From Rhodococcus sp. 14-2470-1b (GTDB lineage: Bacteria; Actinomycetota; Actinomycetes; Mycobacteriales; Mycobacteriaceae), in the NCBI RefSeq assembly GCF_002259415.1, contig NZ_NPFY01000011.1, positions 1-64,000 on the forward strand: a stretch of DNA of 64,000 nt, given 5' to 3'. Positions 8,827 through 17,012 of the stretch are shown in pieces. How positions within the stretch are numbered: position 1 is the first letter of the stretch; each line of letters begins with the position of its first letter. Under the pieces are notes generated by a model. That model did not search any database and was not told the DNA's origin. It worked only from the letters and a program-made list of their open reading frames with translations. The translations under genes and the position numbers were made by a program.

Positions 8827-9944
8827 GCGTAGCGTCCCTTGCCGTGGCTATTCAAAGATGTTAGTGCGTCAACGTACTTTCTGCACACCTCGTCCCACCC
8901 GTAAAACTTTTGAGCACGTTCGACAGCTGCAGCGCTCAAAGTCAGCTGTTGTTGGCGATCTACCATCAGTAGCTGAATCATGGATGCGATGGCAGTCGCG
9001 TCGGGTGAAACGAATAGCCCGGCGTCTCCAATCACTTCACGGTTGTAGACCGTGTCACGGGCAACTATGGGCGCGCCGCATGCCATTGCCTGCACTAATG
9101 CCGGATTAGTACCTCCCACACTGTGGCCATGAAAGTAGGCGCCGGCGTGTTTCCACAAAGAGAACAATCTTCGGTCGTCGCTCACATGACCAAGCCAATG
9201 CACACGAGGAGACCTGTCCGCGAGACTCTGCACAGTTTGTTCTAACTGGCCGCCGTAGCCCGAACTGCCCACTATTACGACGTCGTGTCTTTGACTTAAA
9301 TCTTCTGCGGCCTTTACAAATTCTGCCACTGTGTTTTCTGGCACGAACCGTGCGACCAACAGAACATAGGTGCCCGCGCGGAATTCCGGGTCATCATCTG
9401 AAAATGGCGCTTCGTCGCCTCCGTACGGTATGAAGTGTCCGTCCCTGCCAAATTCGACCGACCATCGACGTTTGATCTCGACGGAGTCGCAGATGATTTC
9501 GTCAGCGAATCGCGCTGTTAACTTGGCTCCTGAATGGAAAACTTTCTTGGCCGTCTTACCCCACTTTTCGCGTTCCCATTCCATTCCATCAACATTTACG
9601 ATCGTCCGCACACCGCGAAACCGGAGAGCAGGTAAGAAGAACCCGTTTGCTACGTTCATCACCAACGCCACGTCCGGCTTTTCGTACGCGGTGTGCGCAC
9701 AGTTGGTCAGGCCGCTCGTTAGAGTTGAAAGAGACTTGGTCTCAACCCCTGGGATGACGATTGACCTTACACGTTCATCCCGGTTTGGATCATCTGCCCG
9801 AATTGCGCCTTTTCGGCCGTAAACCGATACTGCCCAGCCCTCGTCTGCCAAATATGGCGCTAAACGTCTGACAAGCGTCTCGAAGCCGCCGTAGTAGCTT
9901 GGATATCCCCGAGTACCGATAATTGCCACTTCTTTTGCGGTCAT
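8823..9944 (-). CDS. DUF1972-domain glycosyltransferase (GT4-like)
   Basis: A 373-residue glycosyltransferase. It begins KEVAIIGTRGYPSYYGGFET, the hallmark of the DUF1972 N-terminal domain found in rhamnosyl- and related transferases. Its C-terminal GT-B nucleotide-binding domain has LLVARFVPENT near 190 and HGHSVGGTNPALVQAMACG near 275. It probably adds the second sugar after the initiating transferase, since it is the first glycosyltransferase gene after that enzyme (inference). Its stop overlaps the acyltransferase start by 4 bases. It starts 66 bases after the sugar transferase stop, and the AT-rich composition begins about here. Confidence 0.87.
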   Translation of the reverse strand: MTAKEVAIIGTRGYPSYYGGFETLVRRLAPYLADEGWAVSVYGRKGAIRADDPNRDERVRSIVIPGVETKSLSTLTSGLTNCAHTAYEKPDVALVMNVANGFFLPALRFRGVRTIVNVDGMEWEREKWGKTAKKVFHSGAKLTARFADEIICDSVEIKRRWSVEFGRDGHFIPYGGDEAPFSDDDPEFRAGTYVLLVARFVPENTVAEFVKAAEDLSQRHDVVIVGSSGYGGQLEQTVQSLADRSPRVHWLGHVSDDRRLFSLWKHAGAYFHGHSVGGTNPALVQAMACGAPIVARDTVYNREVIGDAGLFVSPDATAIASMIQLLMVDRQQQLTLSAAAVERAQKFYGWDEVCRKYVDALTSLNSHGKGRYA

Positions 9945-10010
9945 TTCCGACTTTCGTACGTTGACAGGTCTAATTTTCCGGTCTAGCGGTTCGTGGCGTA
10001 TCGAAATACT

Positions 10011-11519
10011 TCAATACGCGCCGTCGCTGCTGACAACTGCTTTTACAGTTTTCGCGATAATCAGAAGGTCACCGACCATCGACCAGTTCTCCACATAAGA
10101 GAGATCAAGCCTCACGGTCTCTTCCCAGGAGAGATCGCTCCGTCCGCTGACCTGCCAAAGTCCTGTGATGCCAGGCTTCACCAACAATCTGCGACGAACC
10201 TCGCCGTCGTAAGTCTCGACCTCACGACGCAGCGGCGGTCGCGGTCCAACCACGCTCATCTCACGCTTCAACACATTCAGGAACTGGGGTAGCTCATCGA
10301 TGCTGAAGCGGCGCATGAACTTACCGACCGTTGTGACACGCGGGTCGTCGCGCATCTTGAAGAGCACGCCACCCTCGCTCTCATTCTGCGCGAGGAGCGC
10401 GTCCACCTGCTTGTCGGCATACTGCACCATGCTGCGGAACTTGATCATGGCGAAGGGCTTGCCGTCGATACCCATTCGTTCCGATTTGTAGAACACAGGT
10501 CCGCGACTCGTCAGCTTCACCGCCAGCGCTGCTATCAGTAAGATCGGTGCGATCACGATCAGTACAGCAGTGGCGAAAACCAAGTCGAAGGCAGTCTTGC
10601 TGAAACGCGTCGCACCGTTGTACTGAGGCTTTTCGACGTGGATGAGCGGGAAGCCTGCAACGGGGCGCATCACCAATCGCGGGCCGGCCACGTCAACCAC
10701 GCCAGGCGCGACCACGAGGTCCACGTTCTTCTTTTCGAGGTCCCAGACCATCTTGCGGATGCCTTTGGTACCAAGGTGCTCAGTGGCGGTCACGGCGACG
10801 GTGTCGGCGCCGGACTTTTCGATTGCGTCGACCACGCTGTACTCGTCACCGAGGATCGGGATCTCGAAGCCGTCGACCGTGATGGCATCGCGCTCGGGCT
10901 CGTAACCGGGCAGGCACATTCCCACCACGCTGTAGCCGGCGGCGGGGTTCCGCTCGAACTGTTTTGCCATCGACACTGCCGCCTTGCGGCTTCCGACAAT
11001 CAGCACGGCCGTCTGATATTGACCTTTACTTCGCTTCGCGGCGACAGTCTTCCGCCACGCCCATCTGCTGAGCAGGAGACCGAGGAGTCCAACCGGCAGC
11101 GCGATCGCCAGATACAGCCGCGCGATGTCGATCTTGAACAGAAGCGAGAGAATCGCGATGACGCCGAACAGTCGGAACGTCGCGGACACGATACGGCGGT
11201 ATTCTTCCGCGCCGTTGCCGATGACCCTGGGCGAGCGGGTACGGAAGATCGCGAGAAACGAGATCCAGATTGCTGCCAGCAAGACCGACACTCCGGTGTA
11301 GCTAGCGAAGGCGCGTGCTCCCTCGGACTGCAGCTCGCCGAACCTGATCAATTGAGCTGCCGCGACTGCAGCGACGACAACAACGACGTCCGTAACACGA
11401 AGCCTGTCGACGTACTGATGCTCCCAGACACGGCGCGAGGTAAGTCGTCTCTCACGCTTCGGTGCCTTCTGTAGCGTGCCCCCGCCCGGAGTCCGCTGCA
11501 CTGATCCGATAGTTGCCAC
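10011..11519 (-). CDS. Exopolysaccharide polyprenyl glycosylphosphotransferase (initiating sugar transferase)
   Basis: A 502-residue polyisoprenyl-phosphate hexose-1-phosphate transferase. Four or five membrane segments occupy roughly residues 30-155. A Rossmann-like central domain (VLIVGSRKAAVSMAKQF near 170) follows, then a further membrane segment near 310. The C-terminal catalytic bacterial sugar transferase domain holds RRFSIDELPQFLNVLK, VGPRPPLRREV and LVKPGITGLWQVSGRS. It loads the first sugar phosphate onto undecaprenyl phosphate at the inner membrane face and so starts repeat-unit assembly. It is the first gene of the leftward operon. Its GC-rich composition is like the rest of the genome, unlike the following eight genes. 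Confidence 0.93.
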   Translation of the reverse strand: MATIGSVQRTPGGGTLQKAPKRERRLTSRRVWEHQYVDRLRVTDVVVVVAAVAAAQLIRFGELQSEGARAFASYTGVSVLLAAIWISFLAIFRTRSPRVIGNGAEEYRRIVSATFRLFGVIAILSLLFKIDIARLYLAIALPVGLLGLLLSRWAWRKTVAAKRSKGQYQTAVLIVGSRKAAVSMAKQFERNPAAGYSVVGMCLPGYEPERDAITVDGFEIPILGDEYSVVDAIEKSGADTVAVTATEHLGTKGIRKMVWDLEKKNVDLVVAPGVVDVAGPRLVMRPVAGFPLIHVEKPQYNGATRFSKTAFDLVFATAVLIVIAPILLIAALAVKLTSRGPVFYKSERMGIDGKPFAMIKFRSMVQYADKQVDALLAQNESEGGVLFKMRDDPRVTTVGKFMRRFSIDELPQFLNVLKREMSVVGPRPPLRREVETYDGEVRRRLLVKPGITGLWQVSGRSDLSWEETVRLDLSYVENWSMVGDLLIIAKTVKAVVSSDGAY

Positions 11520-12136
11520 CGACTCCCCCTCCTCACTCTGCTCCCGCAGCTCGAAGGCCGGCGGACTGTCGTCAATGAACCGTGGTTCGACACATCTGCA
11601 CTGACGTGAGGGAACCGATCGCTACCTGCCCGCTGCTCGAGCATTCAAATTTTCGCACGCAATCGGAAAAGCGACTCTCCAAGTGGGTCACATCACAGAA
11701 TGATTACGCCGACCCAACTGGTTTACCACACCCGCAATCCCGCCCGTGGGCAAGTTTGTGAGATTTCCCGACGCGAAGTGCATCGACAAGAATTCAACTT
11801 TCGTTACACCAAGCTCGGCCATAGACCACGTTTTGTGAGTCTCACTGTGACACAACAGAAGTCTGCGTAAATTTCACAACTTCGACTTGGTGAGCCAGCT
11901 GATTTACATCGCCGAAACATGCAAGTGCGCCTGATTTTTACACAGGCCACTCAAATGCTTTGACAAACCTTCCTTGCGGCGCGCGGTTGCGCACAAGCGG
12001 TCATTGTGCCGGTTTTGCATGTCCCGCACAAACGTCGAATGGAAATTTTTAATTCACATGAATGACGCTGGTTTCAGGCAATCTTCAAAACCCGAGTTCA
12101 GCGTCTCGAACGGGCTGAAACAAGCACGAAGAACGG
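11520..12136. promoter_or_regulatory. 617-base gene-free leader between UDP-glucose dehydrogenase and the polysaccharide operon
   Basis: No convincing gene lies here. The stretch 11640-12060 is AT-richer than its flanks and, by position, should hold the promoter and a long leader for the leftward polysaccharide operon. A perfect palindrome GTGAGTCTCAC lies at 11835-11845. Its GTGAG half recurs in a TTTGTGAG direct repeat at 11755-11762 and 11832-11839. Both are candidate binding sites. No promoter hexamers could be fixed by eye. Confidence 0.4.
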
Positions 12137-13459
12137 TTACGGACGCCCTAGCCCGCGGTAAGTCCATCCCGCGGCTCGCCACTCGTCCGGGTCGAGGCAG
12201 TTCCGTCCGTCGATCAAGGTTTTCGACCGAACCACTCCATCGAGGTCAGCCGGCTTCAGTGCCTTGAACTCTTTCCACTCGGTCAGGACAAGCACAACGT
12301 CAGCACCCTCACACGCCTCGAGCGCCGTCGTGCTGTACGACAAGGTCGGGAACAGTGCACGTGAGTTCTCCATTGCCCGTGGGTCGAAGACATTCACGGA
12401 TGCGCCCTGAAGCTGGATCTGACCAGCCACGTTCAGGGCGGGAGAGTCCCTTACGTCGTCGGAGTCGGGCTTGAAGGCTGCTCCCAGGACAGCGACACGA
12501 GCACCAAGCAATGACCCGCAGGCCTCCCGAGCAAGCTCCACCATGCGCGTCCGTCGACGCATGTTGATGTTGTCCACCTCGCGTAGGAACGTCAGGGCCT
12601 GATCAGCACCGAGCTCGCCAGCGCGAGCCATGAAAGCTCTGATGTCCTTGGGAAGGCAACCACCGCCGAAGCCGATGCCCGCATTCAGAAACTTGCGGCC
12701 AATCCGGTCGTCGTGGCCGATCGCATCCGCCAAAACCTTCACGTCGGCGCCCGAGGCCTCGCACACCTCTGCGATTGCGTTGATGAACGAGATCTTGGTG
12801 GCCAGGAAGGCGTTGGCCGACGCTTTGACCAACTCCGCCGTGGCCAGGTCGGTGACCAAGAACGGGATCTGCTCGTCGAGAAGCTGGGCGTAGACCTCAC
12901 GAGCCAGTCCCTCTGCCCGTCCCGGACGGTCCCGGTCCACACCGAGGACCATCCGATCGGGGTGCAACGTGTCCTGCACGGCAAATCCCTCGCGGAGGAA
13001 CTCCGGATTCCACGCGACCTCGACATCATCACCAGCCGGTGCAAGTTCGCGAGCACGGGCGCCGAGCCTAGACGCTGTTCCGACGGGAACCGTCGATTTT
13101 CCGAAGATGACTGCCGCTCTGGTAAGCAAAGGCGCAAGAGTCTCGATCACGGAGTCGACGAACTTCATGTCCGCGGCATACTCACCACGCTTCTGTGGAG
13201 TCCCGACACCCAGAAAGTGGATGTCAGCGAATTCCGCGGCTTCGCTGTATGACGAGGTGAAGCGCAGTCGACCCGCGGCGATATTGCGCTGAAGGACTTC
13301 CTCTAGGCCAGGCTCGTAGAAGGGGACCTGGCCGGCTACGAGCTTGGCGAGCTTCGACTGATCGGTGTCGACACCCAGCACGTCGTGCCCGAGCTCGGCC
13401 ATGCACGCCGCATGGGTCGCGCCCAGATACCCGATCCCGAAGACTGTCACTTTCGCCAT
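12137..13459 (-). CDS. ugd: UDP-glucose 6-dehydrogenase
   Basis: A 440-residue member of the UDP-glucose/GDP-mannose dehydrogenase family. The N-terminal NAD-binding domain begins VTVFGIGYLGATHAACMAEL. The catalytic cysteine motif GIGFGGGCLPKD lies near 255. The C-terminal UDP-binding domain has VLGAAFKPDSDDVRDSPAL near 320. It oxidises UDP-glucose to UDP-glucuronate with two NAD+, supplying acidic sugar for the polymer. The ATG at 13459 follows GTGGGGAA at good spacing. A start at 13525 would add 22 residues that lack family similarity. It lies upstream of the polysaccharide operon in the same direction but is separated by 617 bases, so it may have its own promoter. Confidence 0.93.
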   Translation of the reverse strand: MAKVTVFGIGYLGATHAACMAELGHDVLGVDTDQSKLAKLVAGQVPFYEPGLEEVLQRNIAAGRLRFTSSYSEAAEFADIHFLGVGTPQKRGEYAADMKFVDSVIETLAPLLTRAAVIFGKSTVPVGTASRLGARARELAPAGDDVEVAWNPEFLREGFAVQDTLHPDRMVLGVDRDRPGRAEGLAREVYAQLLDEQIPFLVTDLATAELVKASANAFLATKISFINAIAEVCEASGADVKVLADAIGHDDRIGRKFLNAGIGFGGGCLPKDIRAFMARAGELGADQALTFLREVDNINMRRRTRMVELAREACGSLLGARVAVLGAAFKPDSDDVRDSPALNVAGQIQLQGASVNVFDPRAMENSRALFPTLSYSTTALEACEGADVVLVLTEWKEFKALKPADLDGVVRSKTLIDGRNCLDPDEWRAAGWTYRGLGRP

Positions 13460-13731
13460 TGCATTCCCCACTTGTCGACGCACTGCACAGGACTGCCTGA
13501 TATCCGCTACGGCCCCCGTCAACACATCCGGTCTGGAACAAGGCGCGGAGGCGCACGTCGCAATACGACTACAGCGGTCGACACGGACGGTGAAGGCAAC
13601 GTGGACGCGCGACCAACTCGGGTGGTCGACTCAACGAATTGGGCGGTTATGAATCATCACGATTGCAACGGTGGCCCTACTGTGCAGGTTGCCGGAGTAT
13701 GAGCACTCCCCAGCCGAAAAGAGGTGACACC

Positions 13732-13983
13732 ATGTCCGATGCCCCGCACACGCACATCGAAGACGACGTCCAGATCCTCGTTCGGCTGTGTGGCTACTCC
13801 CCCGACCATGCCCGCGCGGAACTGACTGCCTTCTCCTACCGCGAGCGAGCCGGGTTGATCCCTGTCGGGGATGCGCTCGCGACTCTCGCCCGTACACCGG
13901 ACGAAGGCAACGCCGTCGGTAATCGTCGGCGTTGGCGGGATGCCCTCCGGGGCTCGGCCGCCGCAGGCGAACTGGCAGCGTGA
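13732..13983 (+). CDS. Small hypothetical protein
   Basis: An 83-residue soluble acidic-to-neutral protein starting MSDAPHTH, with no membrane segment or signal peptide. The ATG at 13732 is preceded by AGAGGTG at good spacing, which favours it over the in-frame ATG at 13639. The middle contains a helical ARAELTAFSYRERAGL segment, and the C-terminus is basic (GNRRRWRDAL). I do not recognise the family. It ends about 100 bases before a cobalamin riboswitch that reads in the same direction, and nothing links the two functionally. Confidence 0.6.
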   Translation: MSDAPHTHIEDDVQILVRLCGYSPDHARAELTAFSYRERAGLIPVGDALATLARTPDEGNAVGNRRRWRDALRGSAAAGELAA

Positions 13984-14081
13984 CGAGGCTCGCTACCGGC
14001 GTCGCCCAGCCGTGATAGTTCCAGCGGTAGACCGTCGCCGGATCGGCTCAGGCCTGGGGCGCAATGGTAAATTTCCTCCGC

Positions 14082-14240
14082 CAGCAGACTGCCTGGGAAC
14101 AGGTGGTCAGGGAATCCGGTGGGAATCCGGAACTGACGCGCAGCGGTGAGATGGACCGGCGGGGCGACACGCCACTGAGCACGAACGCTCGGGAAGGCGC
14201 CTCGTCGGGATGAATTCGAGTCCGAAGACCGGCCGGCAAC
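14082..14240 (+). ncRNA. Cobalamin (adenosylcobalamin/B12) riboswitch
   Basis: The conserved core elements appear in order. GGGAATCCGGTGGGAATCC is at 14110-14128, followed by CTGACGCGCAGCGGTGA. GCCACTG is at 14171-14177 and GGGAAGGC at 14191-14198. The B12 box AGTCCGAAGACCGGCC is at 14219-14234. It lies directly upstream of a BtuF-like binding-protein gene, the expected target. In this family, B12 binding to the RNA lowers expression of transport genes. Edges are approximate. Confidence 0.94.
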
Positions 14241-14273
14241 GCTTCGCCGAAGGCGGAGTGTTCATACCGAGAC

Positions 14274-14293
14274 GGACTCCGCGACCCGAGTCC
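14274..14293 (+). promoter_or_regulatory. Hairpin in the riboswitch expression platform
   Basis: GGACTC (14274-14279) and GAGTCC (14288-14293) form a 6-bp stem with an 8-base loop, 22 bases before the ATG at 14316. There is no U-tract, so control of translation initiation is more likely than termination (inference). Confidence 0.5.
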
Positions 14294-14315
14294 CCGACGA
14301 AGCGAGCGTTCCTGC

Positions 14316-15323
14316 ATGCGCATGGCCACACCCAGATTCACCACCACCGTTCTCGCCGTCCTGATCGCCGGATCGGCAGTTGCCTGTTCCTCTGACAGCG
14401 GCGACGCACCCACGGAGAACGACGCCGCCGCGTCTGTGAGCAACTGCGATCGAACGGTCACCATCGACGAACCCATCGAGCGAGCGGTTGCCGTCAACCA
14501 GCCCGCTGCCGAGCTACTGCTCGCTCTCGGCCTCCAGGACCGGATGGTCGGCTACGCAATCAGCGACGACGGTGTGCTTCCCGAGCTCGAAGACGCGCTT
14601 TCACAAGTCGAACCCCTCGATGCCGAGTTCCCGTCGTTCGAAACCGTCCTCGATCGAGACCCGGACTTCGTCTACGCCACCTTCGACTACACCTTCACCT
14701 CCGAAGGCATCGCCAGCCGCGACCGGTTCGACGAGATGGGTGTCGCAACCTACCAATCTCCCAGCGAGTGCAGCGGGCAGGAAGCAGAACAGACGCGACC
14801 ACTGACGCTCGACGACCTCTACGCGGAGATCGGTGAGGTCTCCGCTCTGTTCGGGGTCGAGGAACGCGGCGAAGAACTGGTCACGAGTTTGCGCGATCGG
14901 GCTGCCGAGGCGACGACGGATCTCGGTGCCGAAGACGTCAGCCTCGCCTGGTGGTACGCCGCCACCCGCACTCCATACCTCGCGGGCTGCTGCGGCGCGC
15001 CCGGACTCATGACATCGGCGGTCGGCGCCATCAACGCCTTCGCCGACAGCAACCAGTACTGGCCCGAGATCAACTGGGAGGCCGTCTACGACCGCGACCC
15101 CGACGCCCTCGTCCTTGCCGACCTCGACCGCGGTGGCGACGGAGACAGCGCGGCCGCCAAAATCGCGTTCCTCGAATCCGACCCCGTGGCAAGCCAGCTC
15201 ACCGCCGTGAAGAACAAGCGCTACATCATTCTCGACGGCACGACCATGGATCCGTCCATCCGCAACGTCGGCGGCACCGAGCAACTTGCGGACGGGCTCC
15301 GCCGGTTCGGGCTGGCCGGATGA
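14316..15323 (+). CDS. Periplasmic-binding lipoprotein of an ABC transporter, probably for cobalamin (BtuF/FecB-like)
   Basis: A 335-residue lipoprotein with a short basic N-terminus, a hydrophobic stretch and the lipobox GSAVAC (Cys24). The mature part is a class III metal-chelate binding protein: RAVAVNQPAAELLLALGLQDRMVGY near 55-80, PSFETVLDRDPDFVYATF near 105, and a C-terminal IRNVGGTEQLADGLRRF. Two adjacent cysteines at about 226-227 (GCCGAPG) are unusual. The cobalamin riboswitch just upstream indicates corrinoid uptake. No permease or ATPase gene follows, so it must use a BtuCD-type transporter encoded elsewhere (inference). An in-frame ATG at 14322 is an alternative start. No strong ribosome site is visible. 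Confidence 0.87.
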   Translation: MRMATPRFTTTVLAVLIAGSAVACSSDSGDAPTENDAAASVSNCDRTVTIDEPIERAVAVNQPAAELLLALGLQDRMVGYAISDDGVLPELEDALSQVEPLDAEFPSFETVLDRDPDFVYATFDYTFTSEGIASRDRFDEMGVATYQSPSECSGQEAEQTRPLTLDDLYAEIGEVSALFGVEERGEELVTSLRDRAAEATTDLGAEDVSLAWWYAATRTPYLAGCCGAPGLMTSAVGAINAFADSNQYWPEINWEAVYDRDPDALVLADLDRGGDGDSAAAKIAFLESDPVASQLTAVKNKRYIILDGTTMDPSIRNVGGTEQLADGLRRFGLAG

Positions 15324-15514
15324 ACTCACAGGAGATCCTGGCGAGCTGGGACGCGCAGCAAGCTGGCTGCACTCGTCGAAGCAGGACTGCAGCAGAAGAT
15401 CGGGAGGAAGCGGTTGTCCATCAACCGGGATTTCCTCGAACTACTGGTGCGGTCCGAAGAAGCCCAGGTCGAGAGGACGTAGCAAGAAACTTGCCACATC
15501 TCGGGTGCATGTAA
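15320..15514 (+). pseudogene. Possible frameshifted or degenerate small gene
   Basis: An ATG overlaps the binding-protein stop (ATGA at 15320-15323) and reads MNSQEILASWDAQQ before becoming an Arg-rich unlikely sequence that ends at 15514. The +1 frame from 15360 reads KLAALVEAGLQQKIGRKRL and continues convincingly to a stop at 15480-15482. Together this looks like one coupled gene broken by a frameshift near 15360, or two joined fragments. The opening resembles the start of some SAM-dependent methyltransferases, but this is a weak impression. From 15484 to 15690 I see nothing certain; a minus-strand frame without a start runs 15441-15668. Confidence 0.35.
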
Positions 15515-15690
15515 AAATTTCGGCCAAATCTTTGCATGTCATAACCCGGCCGGGCTCGACGTGCAGTTGCGTCGCCTCACGCTGACCGGGCCTTCCATTG
15601 ATTCGCTCTACCACCTGGTGAATGCGCGCGGCCGCCTCACGGAACTTGCGCTCGGCTTCTGCCGGTTACGAGTCCACTACGATGCGAGAC

Positions 15691-15903
15691 ATGTCCGATC
15701 ACAGTGACGCCGCCACCAAAGTCGAGGCCCTGTCCGCTGAGCTACGGCAGTTGGACGAGCGGCGTATCACGATCGGTGCCGAGTTGGTGGACCTGCAGTT
15801 CGGGCTCGACGCCGAAGCGAAGATCGCCGCAACCTCAGTGCTGAACGACGAGTACTTCGGTCGGCTGTTCGCGCTCGCCGACGAGTTGAAGAAGGACCAC
15901 TAG
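15691..15903 (+). CDS. Small coiled-coil hypothetical protein
   Basis: A 70-residue protein starting MSDHSDAATKVEALSAEL. The first 45 residues are a heptad-like helix rich in Ala, Leu, Glu and Arg (ELRQLDERRITIGAELVDLQ), followed by a short acidic C-terminus ending DELKKDH. It is probably cytoplasmic. A start at 15682 (MRD) is equally possible, and the ribosome site is weak for both. It ends 34 bases before a broken acetyltransferase gene in the same direction. The family is not recognised. Confidence 0.55.
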   Translation: MSDHSDAATKVEALSAELRQLDERRITIGAELVDLQFGLDAEAKIAATSVLNDEYFGRLFALADELKKDH

Positions 15904-15937
15904 TACCGACTCACACACAAGACGAGAGGATCCACCC

Positions 15938-16484
15938 GTGGCGACGATCAGGCCCGGAACCGCAGCTGACGCAGGCGAAATCGGTGAGATCTTCAGCGAA
16001 GCATTCGAGGACGATCCGGTGTGGGCGGCGCATCTCCCCGATTCATCGTCCCGTCGTCGCGCACTCGCCGAGTTCTACGCAAGCGAGGTCGAGAGCGAAC
16101 CCGAGCACGTCGATGTCGCAGTCGACGAGGACGGACAGCTGCTCGGCGCACTGATCTGGGAACCTCCCGGCTCCCGCGAAGAATCCGACAGCTTCAGTCC
16201 CACCGAAGCCGGACAGGCACATGATCGAGCGATCGACGATCAGCGGCCTGACGAACCACACTGGTACATCCACGACATCGCTGCCCCCGGCACGAGCCCG
16301 AGGCACCGGAGTCGGCACCACGTTGATTCAGCACCGATTGGACCACGTCGGCTCCGCGCCGGCCTTCCTCGAATCCACGACTCCCGCGAGCCGGAGACTG
16401 TACGAACGCTTCGGGTTCGAAGCCCGCGTCACCGACGACATGATTCCCGGCTCGTCGGCGATGACCCGCCGCCCGTCGAACTGA
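15938..16484 (+). pseudogene. GNAT N-acetyltransferase with a frameshift
   Basis: The GTG at 15938 opens a GNAT domain: MATIRPGTAADAGEIGEIF, then DEDGQLLGALIWEPP, then PHWYIHDIAAPG. At about 16280-16300 the reading frame moves by one. The next frame continues with the acetyl-CoA loop ARGTGVGTTLIQHRL, then SAPAFLESTTPASRRLYERF and GFEARVTDDM, ending at 16484. Joined, the two parts make a complete acetyltransferase of about 180 residues, while the original frame runs into nonsense. Either the gene is inactivated or there is a one-base sequencing error near the GC-rich turn. Confidence 0.82.
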
Positions 16485-16764
16485 GCCACACCTGGTTGTG
16501 CAACGTTCCTCAGCCGAAAGACGTCAGGTGACTGCGCCCTCTGGCTATGAGCAGACTGGCGCTCGTTTACTCGCTCGGAGACCGCGCTGGAGCCCGATAC
16601 GCAGCCGGTAACAATCCGCCGGTTCATGTGCGAAACAAAAGCTTTCAGACTTTTATGCTCGCACCGGTCGCGGGTGCGTGCTGGCTCTGATACCAATGGA
16701 GCCGGTACCGGCAGATCACCGATCTCGCTACCTACACCGACCCCAACTCTCGAGGAGCTCAACA

Positions 16765-16860
16765 GTGTTTTCGTCCAGTGAAATCACCCCTTCCCTTCTG
16801 CTTCTGCTCGCTCAGCTGTTCTCGGGAAGCTCCGACACCGCGCCTACCGGCGAAATCTGA
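16765..16860 (+). CDS. Very small hydrophobic peptide (31 residues)
   Basis: A GTG at 16765 follows a strong ribosome site (GAGGAG at 16752-16757). It encodes 31 residues: a polar start MFSSSEITPS, a run of five leucines then AQLF, and a polar tail ending PTGEI. A strong terminator hairpin begins 17 bases after the stop, so the small gene forms a neat expression unit. It may be a membrane-associated peptide. No family is recognised, and the call rests on the signals at each end. Confidence 0.45.
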   Translation: MFSSSEITPSLLLLLAQLFSGSSDTAPTGEI

Positions 16861-16876
16861 GCGACCGAACACCTGG

Positions 16877-16910
16877 CACCGGCGGTCATCGGCAACGGTG
16901 ACCGCCGGTG
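16877..16910 (+). terminator. Strong hairpin terminator
   Basis: CACCGGCGGTCA (16877-16888) pairs perfectly with TGACCGCCGGTG (16899-16910) around a 10-base loop. A T-rich TTCTCGTTTC follows at 16911-16920. It ends the unit containing the 31-residue peptide. Confidence 0.75.
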
Positions 16911-17012
16911 TTCTCGTTTCTCCCGAGCCACCGAACGCCTCGAGACCCGGATCGCCGGTCCGGGGATAAGCAGGGTGTGGTTCGGTAGCCCGAACGGGCG
17001 CACAGTCGAAGC

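Noticed and set aside
10638-11474. Plus-strand open frame of 278 codons
   Set aside because: Antisense to the initiating sugar transferase and rich in His, Asp and Arg, as expected of a shadow.
11974-12267. Plus-strand open frame in the polysaccharide leader
   Set aside because: It has no ribosome site, runs into the UDP-glucose dehydrogenase gene antisense, and shows no protein pattern.
14316-15323. Iron-only assignment for the binding protein after the riboswitch
   Set aside because: The family also serves siderophores, but the upstream riboswitch is for cobalamin, so corrinoid uptake is the better call.
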